Positions 1-11,800 of a DNA stretch of 64,000 bases are shown in pieces. The stretch is from positions 246,361 to 310,360 of the forward strand of contig VXAU01000305.1 in assembly GCA_013399695.1 (NCBI GenBank), in the 5' to 3' direction. Below the pieces are notes generated by a model that was not told the DNA's origin, ran no database searches, and was given only the letters and a program-made list of their open reading frames with translations. This DNA is from Formicarius rufipectus (lineage: Eukaryota > Chordata > Aves > Passeriformes > Formicariidae). How positions within the stretch are numbered: position 1 is the first letter of the stretch; every line of letters starts with the position of its first letter. A program made the translations under genes and the position numbers.

Positions 1-1473
1 TGACAATTGATTAAGCTCTGTAGGGGGTGAAATATGTTTTGGACCAGTAAAACTGAGTTTCTGTTGGGAGTGAGTAAACAAGTTTCATGCTTAAAAAAAC
101 CCCACAAGTCACAGCACACTGGCTTTTTAACTTAGCAATTAAAAGTTAGAGAATTCAATTTATTTCTGTTATTGCCACATCCTCTTGCAGATTCATCATG
201 TACATGTTTCTACAGGGAAAAAATATACCTACCACAAGCATTGAACTGGCATGAAATAAAACATGTTAGTCAACAATAAGATTCTGTGCTCAAAGGGCCA
301 AAAATCAAAAAAGTAATTTAATAAACATTGCAGGATGGTTGACTATTACCAGAAAAACAAATCCTGGCATTCATTTGCAATGACTAATTCCTCAATACAT
401 AAGTTATTGAACTTATTTGAATTTCCCTGGAACTTATATGAAACACTATTATTTGCTAACATCCTCCACTCTCACCAAAAGCCTCCCTAGACAACAAAGT
501 TTATCTGGTTCATTTACCTTCTTGATGTCAAGACCTAAATTTGTTAAATCAGTGTAAGCAAAGCAATTTGCCTAAAGTTATTTGTGACTCCTGCAAAATG
601 TACTGTTTCTCATAACTTGTTTATTATGGAAGACCTATCATGCAAAATTTTCACAGAGTGCAGTACTAAGAAGACAAAATTGGTCAAAAATCCTACACAA
701 ATTCTGCTTGAAAGCAACTTGTTTTATCATCTTGAGTACTTTCCTTGGTTTTCCTTTTCACTAAAAAAAATGCCAAATCCAGTTTCATGCATCTATTGAC
801 ACTCTCACAGCACATTAATAATTTTATTATTGGATTTTTGTAGGGAAAAAAACAACCCATACATTTAGATGTGAAAGGATTCATGATGACATTCCAGATA
901 AATGAGAATTTGAGCATATGCCTTGCTTCCAACACTGGAATAATTTCAACCTATCTGGACAACTTCTGGAAATGTTAATGCGGTGTCAATTTTAAAACAA
1001 AGGTGTCTTTGTTCTTTATCTTTTGAAATCATCTAAATTTTTTTACCTGATACATTTACCTGATAACCACTTTCAGCTCTTAGTACTGATTGTTATTGGT
1101 GGTAAATACAATTGTATTTTTCATTCCTTATAGCAGTGAATTGTAAGAGTTTGCATTATTAGCAATTATCATTATGTCCATAATGGGGACCAAGACATTG
1201 TAAATTTAATAGAGTTGTCAATTTCTACAGACAGAAGTGATTGAATAAAAATATGTGTATGGAGTCCTCAGTTCAACAGCTTGTCCTGTTTCTGAGATCA
1301 CATTCCCTGGGAAGCCTTCAAAGTGATATTCCTAGTAATCCATCATGCCCACTTTTTCAGCCTGAAAGATGTCAGGTAGTTTCCACACATTCCACTTACA
1401 GAATGATTAGCCATGAAGCTTAACCACTCTTACAGGCCAAAGCTTACTCTCCAGAGTAAAGGTTAGGAATCTA
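1..1473. other. AT-rich unique DNA, no gene seen
   Basis: No repeat family, RNA gene or convincing coding region is visible. Open frames are at most 80 codons, overlap on both strands, and show no recognisable protein motif. Probably intergenic or intronic. Confidence 0.6.
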
Positions 1474-2060
1474 TGCACAGTGGTTTAACCCCACCTGACA
1501 GCTCAGCCCCACAAAGCTACTTGCTCACTCCCCGCCACATGATGGATGGGGGAGAGAATCACAGGGGTAAAACCAAAAATTCATGGGTTCTGAACAGTTG
1601 AATAGATAGAATAAAAGCTGTGCACAGCACCAAAACAAGAGAAGGAATTAATTTGCCACTTCCCATGGTCAAGCAGGAATTCAGCTATCTCCATAAAAGC
1701 AGAGGTCCATCAAGCCTAATAGTGACTTGGGAAGACAAACACCATCATTCTGAATATGCCCTGCTTCCTTCATCTTCTTCTGGCTCTATATACTGGGCAT
1801 GATTCTATATGGTATGGAATGTCCATTGGGTCAACTGGAGTCAGCTTTTCTGTCTGTCGCCCCTCTCAGCTCCTTGTGCACCTTCAGTCTCCTCACTGGT
1901 GGATGAGGATCAGAAAAAGCCTTGATGCTCTGCAAGCCCTGCTCAACAGTAAAGAAAACATTCCTGTGCTGTAAACACATTTTCACCACAAATCTAAACC
2001 TCAGTCCCATACCAGGTACTGTGAAGAAAATTAACTCTCTCCCAGCCAAACCCTCTGCAC
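1474..2060 (+). mobile_element. Solo LTR of an avian endogenous retrovirus (family A, copy 1)
   Basis: About 587 bases matching an LTR family found four times in this window. It opens near TGGTTTAACCCC (1481), has a TATATA box at 1787-1792 followed by GGGCATGATTCTATATGG, and ends in a block like TGTGAAGAAAATTAACTC (2020s) followed by CAGCCAAACC. The order of these blocks is the same in the copies at 20246-20787 (+) and 57067-57674 (-). No gag, pol or env sequence lies on either side, so this is a solo LTR, the usual product of recombination between the two LTRs of a provirus. No convincing target-site duplication was found and the exact ends are uncertain by several bases. Family placement (ERVL-like or other) is from memory of avian LTRs and is not secure. 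Confidence 0.8.
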
Positions 2061-2661
2061 TGTGTTACATCCCAGAGAGTAAAACCATCTGCAACCAAAC
2101 AGGTGTTAGTAATAATGTTAAAAGTACTTTTTTTAGCCCAATTAGAAGAAAATGTTTACTGAAAAGTTTTCACAATTTCCACATTGGATAGTTAAGAGTA
2201 TTCTCGTTGGCTTCAGTGCATTATAAGGAATGATGAGGAATTTTAATAAGTTCTGAAAATAAAAAAGAGGATAATCATTCAAAATTTTGTTAATAGATTG
2301 CTATATATATTATCATGTAAAGTCAGGTCAACAACCTGAAATACACATACAAACTCTCTCCCCCTCAAAAAAAGGCACTGATCAGAAAGAAAAAAAAAAA
2401 AAAAAATTGGTAACATATGTAAAAGATAAATCCCTCACACTTAAATATGGCCTTGAAACCATCATAACTTCTTTTTATTGGCAGTGGGAAGGTGTGAGAA
2501 ACTTCTTTATTTTCCCGTCATTCAGCTAAGCTGCATGTTCAGCTTCCTCAGAGATAAAAAGACTAAAATGGATTTCATCAGTGTCCAGTCCTTTTATACC
2601 ATTAAGTGCCTATTGCTCCTTTTGGCTTCCACCACACATCTCATGCTGTATTAGGCATAGT

Positions 2662-2760
2662 AAAAAAAAAAAAAAAATAAAAAGCAACCAACCAAAACAA
2701 ACAAACAAAACACAAACAAACAAACAAACAAACAAACAAAAACCAAAAAAAAACGCAAAA
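2662..2760. repeat. A-rich / (CAAA)n low-complexity tract
   Basis: A 16-base A run is followed by irregular CAA and CCAAAA units, then an almost pure (ACAA)n stretch at about 2709-2741. Interrupted tetranucleotide repeat, C and A only over most of its length. Confidence 0.9.
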
Positions 2761-2848
2761 GGTATGAAGAACGAGCAGAAAGGAGAACAGAATCAACGAA
2801 AGGGCCTGTGTTTAGTGATGTTTAACTAAATACCCTTTGAAATAGGAA

Positions 2849-2899
2849 ACAAACAAACAAACAAACAAAAAACAAACAAACAAACAAAAACCCAAAAAA
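2849..2899. repeat. (CAAA)n microsatellite, interrupted
   Basis: Two short runs of ACAA units separated by an A6 block. It lies about 90 bases after the similar tract at 2662-2760, so the two may once have been a single array. Confidence 0.9.
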
Positions 2900-3207
2900 T
2901 AAAAACCATCACCAAAAACTAATTAAGGAGGCTTTGTTCATTTTCTGCATTAAATTAGCCTTTGTTGTCTAATGTATAGTATAGTATTTTCAGTTTTGTT
3001 CCCCTTTTAAAAAGATTTTACAGATACCATTGCACAATATAGCCTGCCAAGGAAACCCCTTATTTTATGCCTTATTATTCTATACTCCAAAGTATTCAGT
3101 TCTTGTTGTAGCATGTGTATAAATACGACATTAATACAAATTAATGAGGCCTATATTTTTAATTGCTATCAAATAAAACAGATCCTCTGTTTGTTATAAA
3201 GGGAATA

Positions 3208-3308
3208 AAATCATAGAATGGTTTGAGTTGGAAATAACCTTAAAAATCATCTAATTCCAACCTCACTGCCATGGGTAGGGACACCTTTCATTAGACCAGT
3301 TGTGATCT
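3208..3308 (-). mobile_element. CR1 LINE, 3' end only
   Basis: On the plus strand this reads AATCATAGAATGGTTTGAGTT-like, then GTTGGAAATAACCTTAAAAATCATCT, CCATGGGTAGGGACACC and ATTAGACCAG in split blocks. This is the reverse complement of the conserved avian CR1 3' tail, so the element runs right to left. Only about 100 bases remain, which fits the severe 5' truncation usual for CR1 insertions. Several mismatches to the common avian tail suggest an old copy. Confidence 0.9.
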
Positions 3309-5799
3309 AAAACTGTGGTTTTTTTCATTTAAAAGTTTGGGGTTTTTTCCCCACCCTGCAATGACAGATCTGTAGAACTCTACAATTTTGAAAGCTGGAA
3401 CATCTACCAGATTGGGACTGAGCATTATTTTCATTATATGCATTAGGTGTAATGTCACTGTCATTTTGTATCAATGGAATGATTTTTCATATGTGAAAGA
3501 GAGATTAATACAGTTTCAGTATGTGCCTAGAAGTACAGCCAGTCCTCATTTATTTTCTGAAAAGCACTGTCTGAGTTTTGGAAACAAAGACAATAAAATG
3601 AGGCAGTATAATGACATCTATATACTATATCTATAATGAACTACTACTTACACAAATGTCATACTGAATATAGTGATAAAACCTTAATTCTCTAGGTTTA
3701 TCGTGTTGACTCTTGTCCTTTTTTGTTGAGTGCATTTTTAATTTCCTTATCCTTGTGAGATGGGAAAATCTTAATGCCTTCACATGAGATACAAAGTCAA
3801 GTATTTAAATATATTTAGGCAGCAGAAGATGCAAAGAGAGGTACACCAATTTATTTTTTAGAAACACTTTAATTAAATGTTTAACCTTAGCAATAAAAAG
3901 GTAAGGGTAAAATGTAGATGTTTAATTCTGAACTAGTCATTTATTACAGTCAAACCAGGAGAAAAAGACATCAACATATGTTAATATATTTGAGCTACTT
4001 TCTGCCTGTACTTTTGAGAAATCGTCATTTGGTGATACTTCATTAAAAATGAAAGTACCCCACAGGACTAGATCAGATTTAGAGAAAGTGGACATCTAAG
4101 CATCAGTCTGGATGTTCCAAATAATTTCTCTTCCTTTTCAAACAACAAGAGCAACAAAATTCTACAGATGACAATCCCATATCACTGATTTAGAAGGAGC
4201 CTCTGTCCCTCTTTTGTCTCTGTGTAGTAAGGCTGTATAATTAGCTTAAGCTAAATGCTAAATTTTTAATGGCTAAAATTAGGAAATATTAATCCTATCT
4301 AAAGCTACTTATATATAACATGTTTTCAGGGTTGAGGCTTAATTATCTTGATAGGGAAACAACAGAACACATACATCTGCACTCTCAAAAACTCTATAGT
4401 AAGATGTGTTCCTTTGAAATTATACTACTAATAAATATCATATGGGCTTCACTTTTTGTACCTGACAAGATTCCACTCTATTGTTTGCTGAAAAACTACT
4501 GAAGAAAACCAAAATTTTTCCAGCCAATATACTGGAAATAAGGTTCTTAAGTTCATGATGAAGTTTTTAAACAAATCATTCATTAAAAAAAAAAAAAGAT
4601 TAAAAAAAAAAAAAAAGCTATCTCTCAGGGATGTCAGCAAGAATCTCTGGTCTTTCTTTGAAGATAAAACTACTTGGAGTGTTCATAAATAATGTATGGC
4701 CTCTGCAGTGAAAACTGAAAAAGTCACAAGTTCCTTCAGGAACACAGTGCAATAAGCTGTGTGATTTAGTATATCAGATCACTTTTCCAACCTTGAAAAT
4801 GGAAATATTTCTCCTTATTTGTAGGTAAAAACACTGAACATGGGCATTTCATTTGGCTTTTAGAATGGTGCCTCTAAGGAGTACTATTTCTCCTGAGGTG
4901 GCAGAATTTAGTTTTACACTTGACTCTTGCGGACGTGGCAGTGAAATGTGCGTAAGTTTTAAGAATAGACATAACTAGACTTTCAGTGCTACACCTTTTT
5001 TGTCTTCAGATCTTTTCAAAGGCTCATATTAAAAGACTTGTATTCAGGAATCCTATAAGACTGGTTTGAACCAGTTGTTGAATTTGTTTCCTGCTTTTCA
5101 CCTGTCAAGGAAAAATTTCTATTCGCCTGTTTCTCAAATTTTCAAGCTTTCTATATGTAAATGAGCTCTTTAAAACAAAGAAAACACTAATTTTGTTATT
5201 TTTATATCACTTTTTTCTTCTGTGAATTTGTCTAATTTCTCTCTAAAGTCTAGTGTTTCTCTTATCTCTTTTTTTTTTTCCTTTTTTATTCTAAACCAGT
5301 CAGTGTTATTTCCATGTGAAATCTCATAGGTTTTATATCATGCAAAGTAAATAATCACATCTATTCACCTTCTCTGTGCCACTCATATTTTAGTCTCTTA
5401 CAGAATCTGTTTTGTCTTTTCAAGGTTACAGAATCCCGGTCTATTTACTCATTCATCACACTAAAGCTACTACACTGCTTTGATCATTCTTGTTGCCCTT
5501 CTCTGTCTTTCTGACTCTACTGTACTTTTTAGGTAAAAGGTCCAGATAGATTCCAAAGTCAAGCAAGAAACAGACAGATAATAAATTCATAAAAGAAATA
5601 ATTTTTTTTGTTTACCCTTCTAAGTCAATAATGACATTTAGTTTGCTTTATTTAACCATTATGGAATACTAATACAATGTTTTGATACATTTTATGTAAA
5701 GATGCCACTATTGACAAAAAATCAAACAAAACTATGTTGTTTTCTATAAATTACAGACTGTCATCTGTGTGAAATGGATTAAACTCAACCACAATGTAC

Positions 5800-5800
<1 letters not shown>
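3309..5800. other. AT-rich unique DNA, no gene seen
   Basis: No transposon, RNA gene or plausible coding sequence recognised. Contains short homopolymer runs, for example two A runs near 4585-4616 and a T run near 5268, but no organised repeat. Confidence 0.55.

Positions 5801-5864
<64 letters not shown>
5801..5864. repeat. Perfect (TCTA)16 microsatellite
   Basis: Sixteen uninterrupted TCTA units (64 bases). Pure tetranucleotide arrays of this length are usually length-polymorphic, so the copy number here is specific to this assembly. Confidence 0.98.
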
Positions 5865-8800
5865 CTTGATATCATTATCCTAGACTGTTTTTATAACTAA
5901 TTAAAAAATAGACATTCATGAGGAATGATTGATCTCTTTTCATTTAGTTGTAGCTTTTATGATAGCAAGAATCCTGCCCAGGCTATATTTCCTTTTCTCC
6001 CTGTGCAGGACAGGGGGCCTGGACAGTGCACCTGGACAGTCAGTTCTGGAGTAGATACCCCTTGAAGTTAGACATATCTGACTTCAAGTCTCAATGAAAA
6101 ATACAGCACCAGAAAACTACTTTTGATTTTTGTTTTGCTGTTGGTTTTCTTCTAAAGCTTTCATGTTTCTTCTTTTGAACCTCAAACTCACTCTTTACTG
6201 AATTTCTGCATAGATAGATTAAATTGTTGGTTTCCGTAATTAATAATAGAGAAAAATTACATATAATTTTTCAATAGAAATATGAAATGGTAGTATATGT
6301 ATATTTGCTTGTTTACCCATAATTTCTCAGAAAAAGCAGAAAAGTGGTAGAATACTGGCAGTAACTCAAGAAAAAAAATTAAAAATTTCCATGTCATTTC
6401 TAACACATTATGGTCACATAAAGTAGGTAAAGCACTAAAAAAAAGTCTCTGAGTCTAAAAAAATTAAATGTTAAGCAAACTTTTCAAATTGGAAAGCTCA
6501 CTTTCTTTCCATGATAAAAGTTAGATCTTGTACATACGCTTGGTGAAAATCAGTTCTGTCTGTCCCTCAATATTAAACATCTTATAGTTCATAATGCTCA
6601 TTTCAAGAGGACACAGGAAAGTAATAACCTTGGGCCTAAAATTCTATTCAAGTAGAATCATATGAATTAGAGAAAATGGGCTGTCCCAAATATTTAATTA
6701 AAATGCATTGGAGAGTCTATATCTCCGGAATAAACACATTTGACAACTTTGATTAAGGATTTTCTCTGTGAAAATGCCAGCTTTCAGTTTCCTTTACTCT
6801 TCATGTGTGCTGTGCTTGGAGGTCAAACAGTAAATTTTAGCACTTGAGTGAAATCATCACTGTTGCACTGTCAGCTGGAAGTATGTGACAAAGTGCAGTG
6901 ACATTTACAAACACTTTGATTGCCAAAGATGATTAGATGCTCTGGTTAGGCAGAGAAGTGTTCATTGTTTCTTTGCAACAACTGTGAAATAATGTCACCA
7001 GACTCTATGTGTTCAGTAGAAAAGGGTACAATAAAGGTGAAATACCTAGTCTAGAAAAATTCAGAATAAAATCTAGGGCACTAACTTGCTTGGGCTGCTT
7101 TCTTAATGCTTAGAAACATAATCAGAGAGAGCCTGGAATATCAAGGTGGCTATGAAACTGTGAAACATGCATTAATTTTCTAGAACTTTGGGTTGACAAA
7201 TGCCGCTCAAAGGAAATCAACCCTCATGGATTAATAACAAAGCTTTATTTCAAGCTTAACTACTTGTATACAACTCATCTGTCCAATACTTAGCTGCTTA
7301 AAGGAGCAGCTCAAGACCTCTGGAGTGTTCCCTTTCACATTCACTGACAAATCATTTACCTGTTCTGGTCAGGAGTCAAACATGAATTATTAAACAGATA
7401 TTAGATAATCGTAATTTGTCACAAGCCTTCTCTGAATCATGGTCAAGTTCTCAGTTTATATCCTCCATTTTTCTTACTTGTGGGAATGTTATCTTTGAAA
7501 GCATTTGTGCCTCTGGAATAAAGTCCATACCTAGCTGTACTGGCACCTTGGAATTTTCTGCTTGTTTGTCTCTAAGGAATACATTATCTCATGGCTGATC
7601 GGAGAATTTCAGAGTGTATGATGTTCATCTCACACAGCAAAATATAGAAGACATGTTCCTCCTACTTCATCCTCTCAAATGTGAAATTAATTTATCTAAC
7701 TCATGGCATCAGAAATAGTATTTTTATTAAAATATATGAGTATATTACTTCAAATGTTACAATAATTCACTTTCTTGTATGTGTTACTCCCTCTGATGAA
7801 AGAATTACAAGTGTCAATCATACTCCTAAATGCATAAATAGAACCTAGTACTTAAGACAGACAGAAAGAATGCAGTACAATTGCCTTATAGCTTTCCTAA
7901 GGATTAGAAATGTTTTCCTTTCTCAAGAGACTACAAGCTGCTTCTATGTCAGGGTACTAGGTTGTACCATCTGCCTCCTACCTGCAGTTATTATTTGCAT
8001 TCATGGACATTTTACAGCAGCAGCTCTGTTATTAGATGGTGATTAGTGAGCTGTCCAGTTTTTAAAGAACTAGGTTTTAAGAAACCAATTCACCAATTGC
8101 ACTTCTGCCCAGATGTTTTGTACAGATGATGTAGTTTGCTAGGAGGTAAAAATAAAAATCCTTAGTTTGAGGACATAAGTATGCATGACTTGCAGAAGTG
8201 AATTAGTCTCATCTATCTTTTCTCCTTTGTCTTTCCATAACCAGTTCTGGGAACTGTTTTGTACTTTTCTTTCTGAGATTACTTTAGTTCTATTAGTCGA
8301 TTAAAATGAGGATGATCAGAAATCTCAATGGCCTGTGACTAGCTTTATAAAATTTAACATAATGCACAAATGTCTGTGATGAACATGTTCTGTTTTTATG
8401 AACATCAGGCAATACTAAAATAAAGAATGAAAAATATGTAGCCAAGGATCTGAAGAATAAAAAAGTCTGCCAAATGAATATGACTCATCCTTCTGAAAGC
8501 TGAGTTTCTGTGATTGTTACGTGTCATCTGTTTTTATGTTGCTATTAACCACAGATTGGGTGCTAATAGATCTACTCCATATATATTCATTCATTAGCTA
8601 GAATATATACACTCAAAAAAGGTGTTGAATGTGAATGTGATGTCATGAGTGTTCTGTTGACCTATTTGGTATAAATTTTTATTTCTTTTGAAATGCACCA
8701 GCAATGGTCAGACTTCTTATAGATGACAAGTATGTTATAAAATATACTGTTATCTCTAATATTACTCATATCTAGGAGACATGGCTAAATTAAGTCATGC

Positions 8801-11800
8801 CCACAATAAAGAAGTAGGATTCTGCAGTGTAATTAATCCCAATCCTTGCAACTGAAGGCCTTGTAGTTACTGCACAATTTAGAAATTATCTGGTGACAAG
8901 AGAAGGAAATGAAATATCTCTGAAAATCAGAGTAACAGGTCTGACTACTTGACTTTAAGGACTAAATGAAAGACTTACTTTAGATAGAAGACACTGAGGT
9001 ACAAATGACATTATTTCATTTTCTAACACTCAGAAGAAATATTTTTGTCACCCTGTCATGTGCTGGTATAATACAACAAATGCATTACATGCCAGAAGTT
9101 GCTCCTTTGAGCACTGTCCAGAGCACAGCATGCATCTGAGTATAAATTGCAGGATTGTGTGGATTCTATTTTGTTTTAATGAATAAATCTTGAAAAGTAT
9201 AGGCATTAAGACAGATGACATTTATTTCTCTGCCTGAGGAAACAATTGTTTCTGTGACCATTTCAAACTTCCTTAACTTTTTTGCACTTTCCCTCTTAAT
9301 GGTAGGTCCTTTCTAATGCAGTTAGTCTTATAATAATCTCTTCATGTCAATCCTTATGGTTGACTTGGACAAGCTAGGTGTTGTTAGTGCCTGAGCCATA
9401 AAGGCCCTTGTCATACAAAGCCAGAACTATTTATCTTAAGTTTGTACTCAGACAGTTAAAACACCAGCTGCTCACTGCTGTAGGCGATAAATAGTTTATT
9501 TCTCTTTCAATCATGATTCCTAGTACCTCTTAGGAAGGCAGCCTGAGAAATTATGTCCATTAATATAAATTTGAAGTCAGAGAAAAGATTATCACAGAAA
9601 ATTTCCGTGCTTGTGCCAGAAAACATTGGCAAACTCCTGTGATTTAAAATATCTCCTTGACAGTTTTCATTATAATTAAATCACAGACATATGGGAGGCG
9701 AATGACTGAATATCATTTAAGCAAAGAGAAGTTTTAGAAGCAAAGAAACAGGAAAGGTTTTTCTTACTGAATATCACTTTTCCTCTTTCTCCCCTGTTCT
9801 TTGCTTTTGTAACTGACCCAGCAGTGTAACCAATAATTTATTGCTAATATTTTTCTGATGTAAAAAATATAAAGAGGTTCTGACTGTTTACAAAAGGATT
9901 TGTATTTTCTTTGTAGTCTACAAATATAGTAAATTATACTTTCTGGGAACATAGTCAGGACATTACAGAAATTAGAACTTGCTTACCAGATTGGAATACC
10001 TTCTGGACTGTTGCCTTGATCAACAGTTTCTTGAAAACTGTCTGTTACAGATGTATATAACAGCAAGGATATGGTTTGATTGTTTTTATTTACAAAATGT
10101 CATTATTGATTCAGTCCTGAGATTTAAAGTAAGTAGCAATGAATAAGACAGCTGTGTTGACTATAAACATTAAAAAGAAAGAATCAATATCTGTTTTTAA
10201 AACACTGAAGTGTTAAATAAGGTGTTATTTTTATGTTCTAGATTATCTTTTATCATACTTTACATGAATGAAATGCGACCCCAAGATGGATTATTTTGCT
10301 TCCAGTTAAGTTTTTCCAGTATTTGTAAATGCACTGGCTATCTTTAAGTCCTGTTTAGTGACAGCTTAGACAGATAATTAAGCTATACTGTAGCTTAAAA
10401 TGTTCCAATTCTTATTTTTACAAACATATAACAACTAAAACTTAATCCCTGATCTAGTCAAAAACATAGAAAATTACTAACATATTTATAATGTGTTTCT
10501 GATTATCTTCTCCAACTCAAGAGTAGGGAGTGAAGAAGCATCTGTTTGGGTCTGAGCAGCCTATCAGGGTTAACACACCAACTGCTAAAATGTGTGTAGA
10601 CACCTGAGAGGAAATGGCATAAATAAAAGATAGCTGCTTTGAGCAGAACTGTTTAAGTTCACAGCACATTTTAAAGTGGTTTCTCTGAGCTTTCCACTGC
10701 ACATTTTCTGTTTGGATTGGAGGTCGTATATAGGTAGCAAAGCATTCATAATTGAGAATTCTTTAAGAATATAGTATGAAAAAAGAGAATAGTGTTTTTG
10801 AACCTTAAAAGTTTGTGATTATCACGCTTGTATATCAGCTTCCCACAGCAGTAGGAAAACCTCTGAGTCCTGCATAAAAAACTATAAATGGAACATCCAT
10901 GGTGTCCAACTCTCATATTCCTTCCTTACTATAGCACAACCAAAGTTTCTTTTCTTACCTTCCAATCCTGATTAGCATATCCCTCAAGTATACAGGCAAG
11001 TCTAAGTTAAGTTGATTTATTAGTAGATGTTTTAAGAACAAAATGAGAGAATAGGTCAGATTTTGTTTTCCTAAAGCTTTGTCACTTAGTGCAGACAGAT
11101 CTCCCTTTATATTTTCAACAGCTTTTATTTACTATGGGCTCCCCATATAGGGATCACTGCTATGTACTACATACTACAAACTGGAAAATGCAGGAAATTA
11201 TAATACAATTATTTCAGGTTGCAGATTAAGACATGCTCATTTTCTAACAGATACTGAGATATAATAACATAAACACAGACTGGCCTGAATAATCAGATAT
11301 CATCTGACTTTTCCAAATGCAGGAATTAGATGAAGTATTTTAAGATTACTACTTTGTGACATTTGTTTTCCTGCAGCTTCGTATAGATCAAGGACAGATC
11401 TACAGCAATAGTACCATTGTACAAAATTCCTAAGTTGCATTGATATTTTTGATATTTGAAATACCAAGACTAAAATCTCAAGACTAAAATACCGCTTGTG
11501 AGTTGGGACTGGTACATTTTTACAGAAAACAAGGGCACTCCATCTTTAAAGTGCAGATTGCATCTAGAGTGTGGATGCTCATTGCCTGTCTCTTCTGTTG
11601 CTGCAGTAAAAGTGGAAGTTAAATAAAATTACAAGTCCTTCCTTGAAGGATATTTAAGATACTTAAAAGAGACATAGAAGCAGATGTGATTTGCATAGGT
11701 TTTCAGCTCAAAATGGATGTTATTGCTTACGATGTAGTTTGGTATCAGGTACTAAATCCTGAAGGCTGTTTTTCACCTTGGAGCACTTTATTAAGTATAC

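Larger units (their letters stand above)
2061..3207. other. Unique DNA with A-rich simple repeats, no gene seen
   Basis: AT-rich sequence holding a 17-base A run (2390-2406) and the two AC-rich tracts listed separately. The only open frames run through the simple repeats and encode Lys/Gln/Asn-rich low-complexity peptides, which are not credible genes. Confidence 0.6.
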
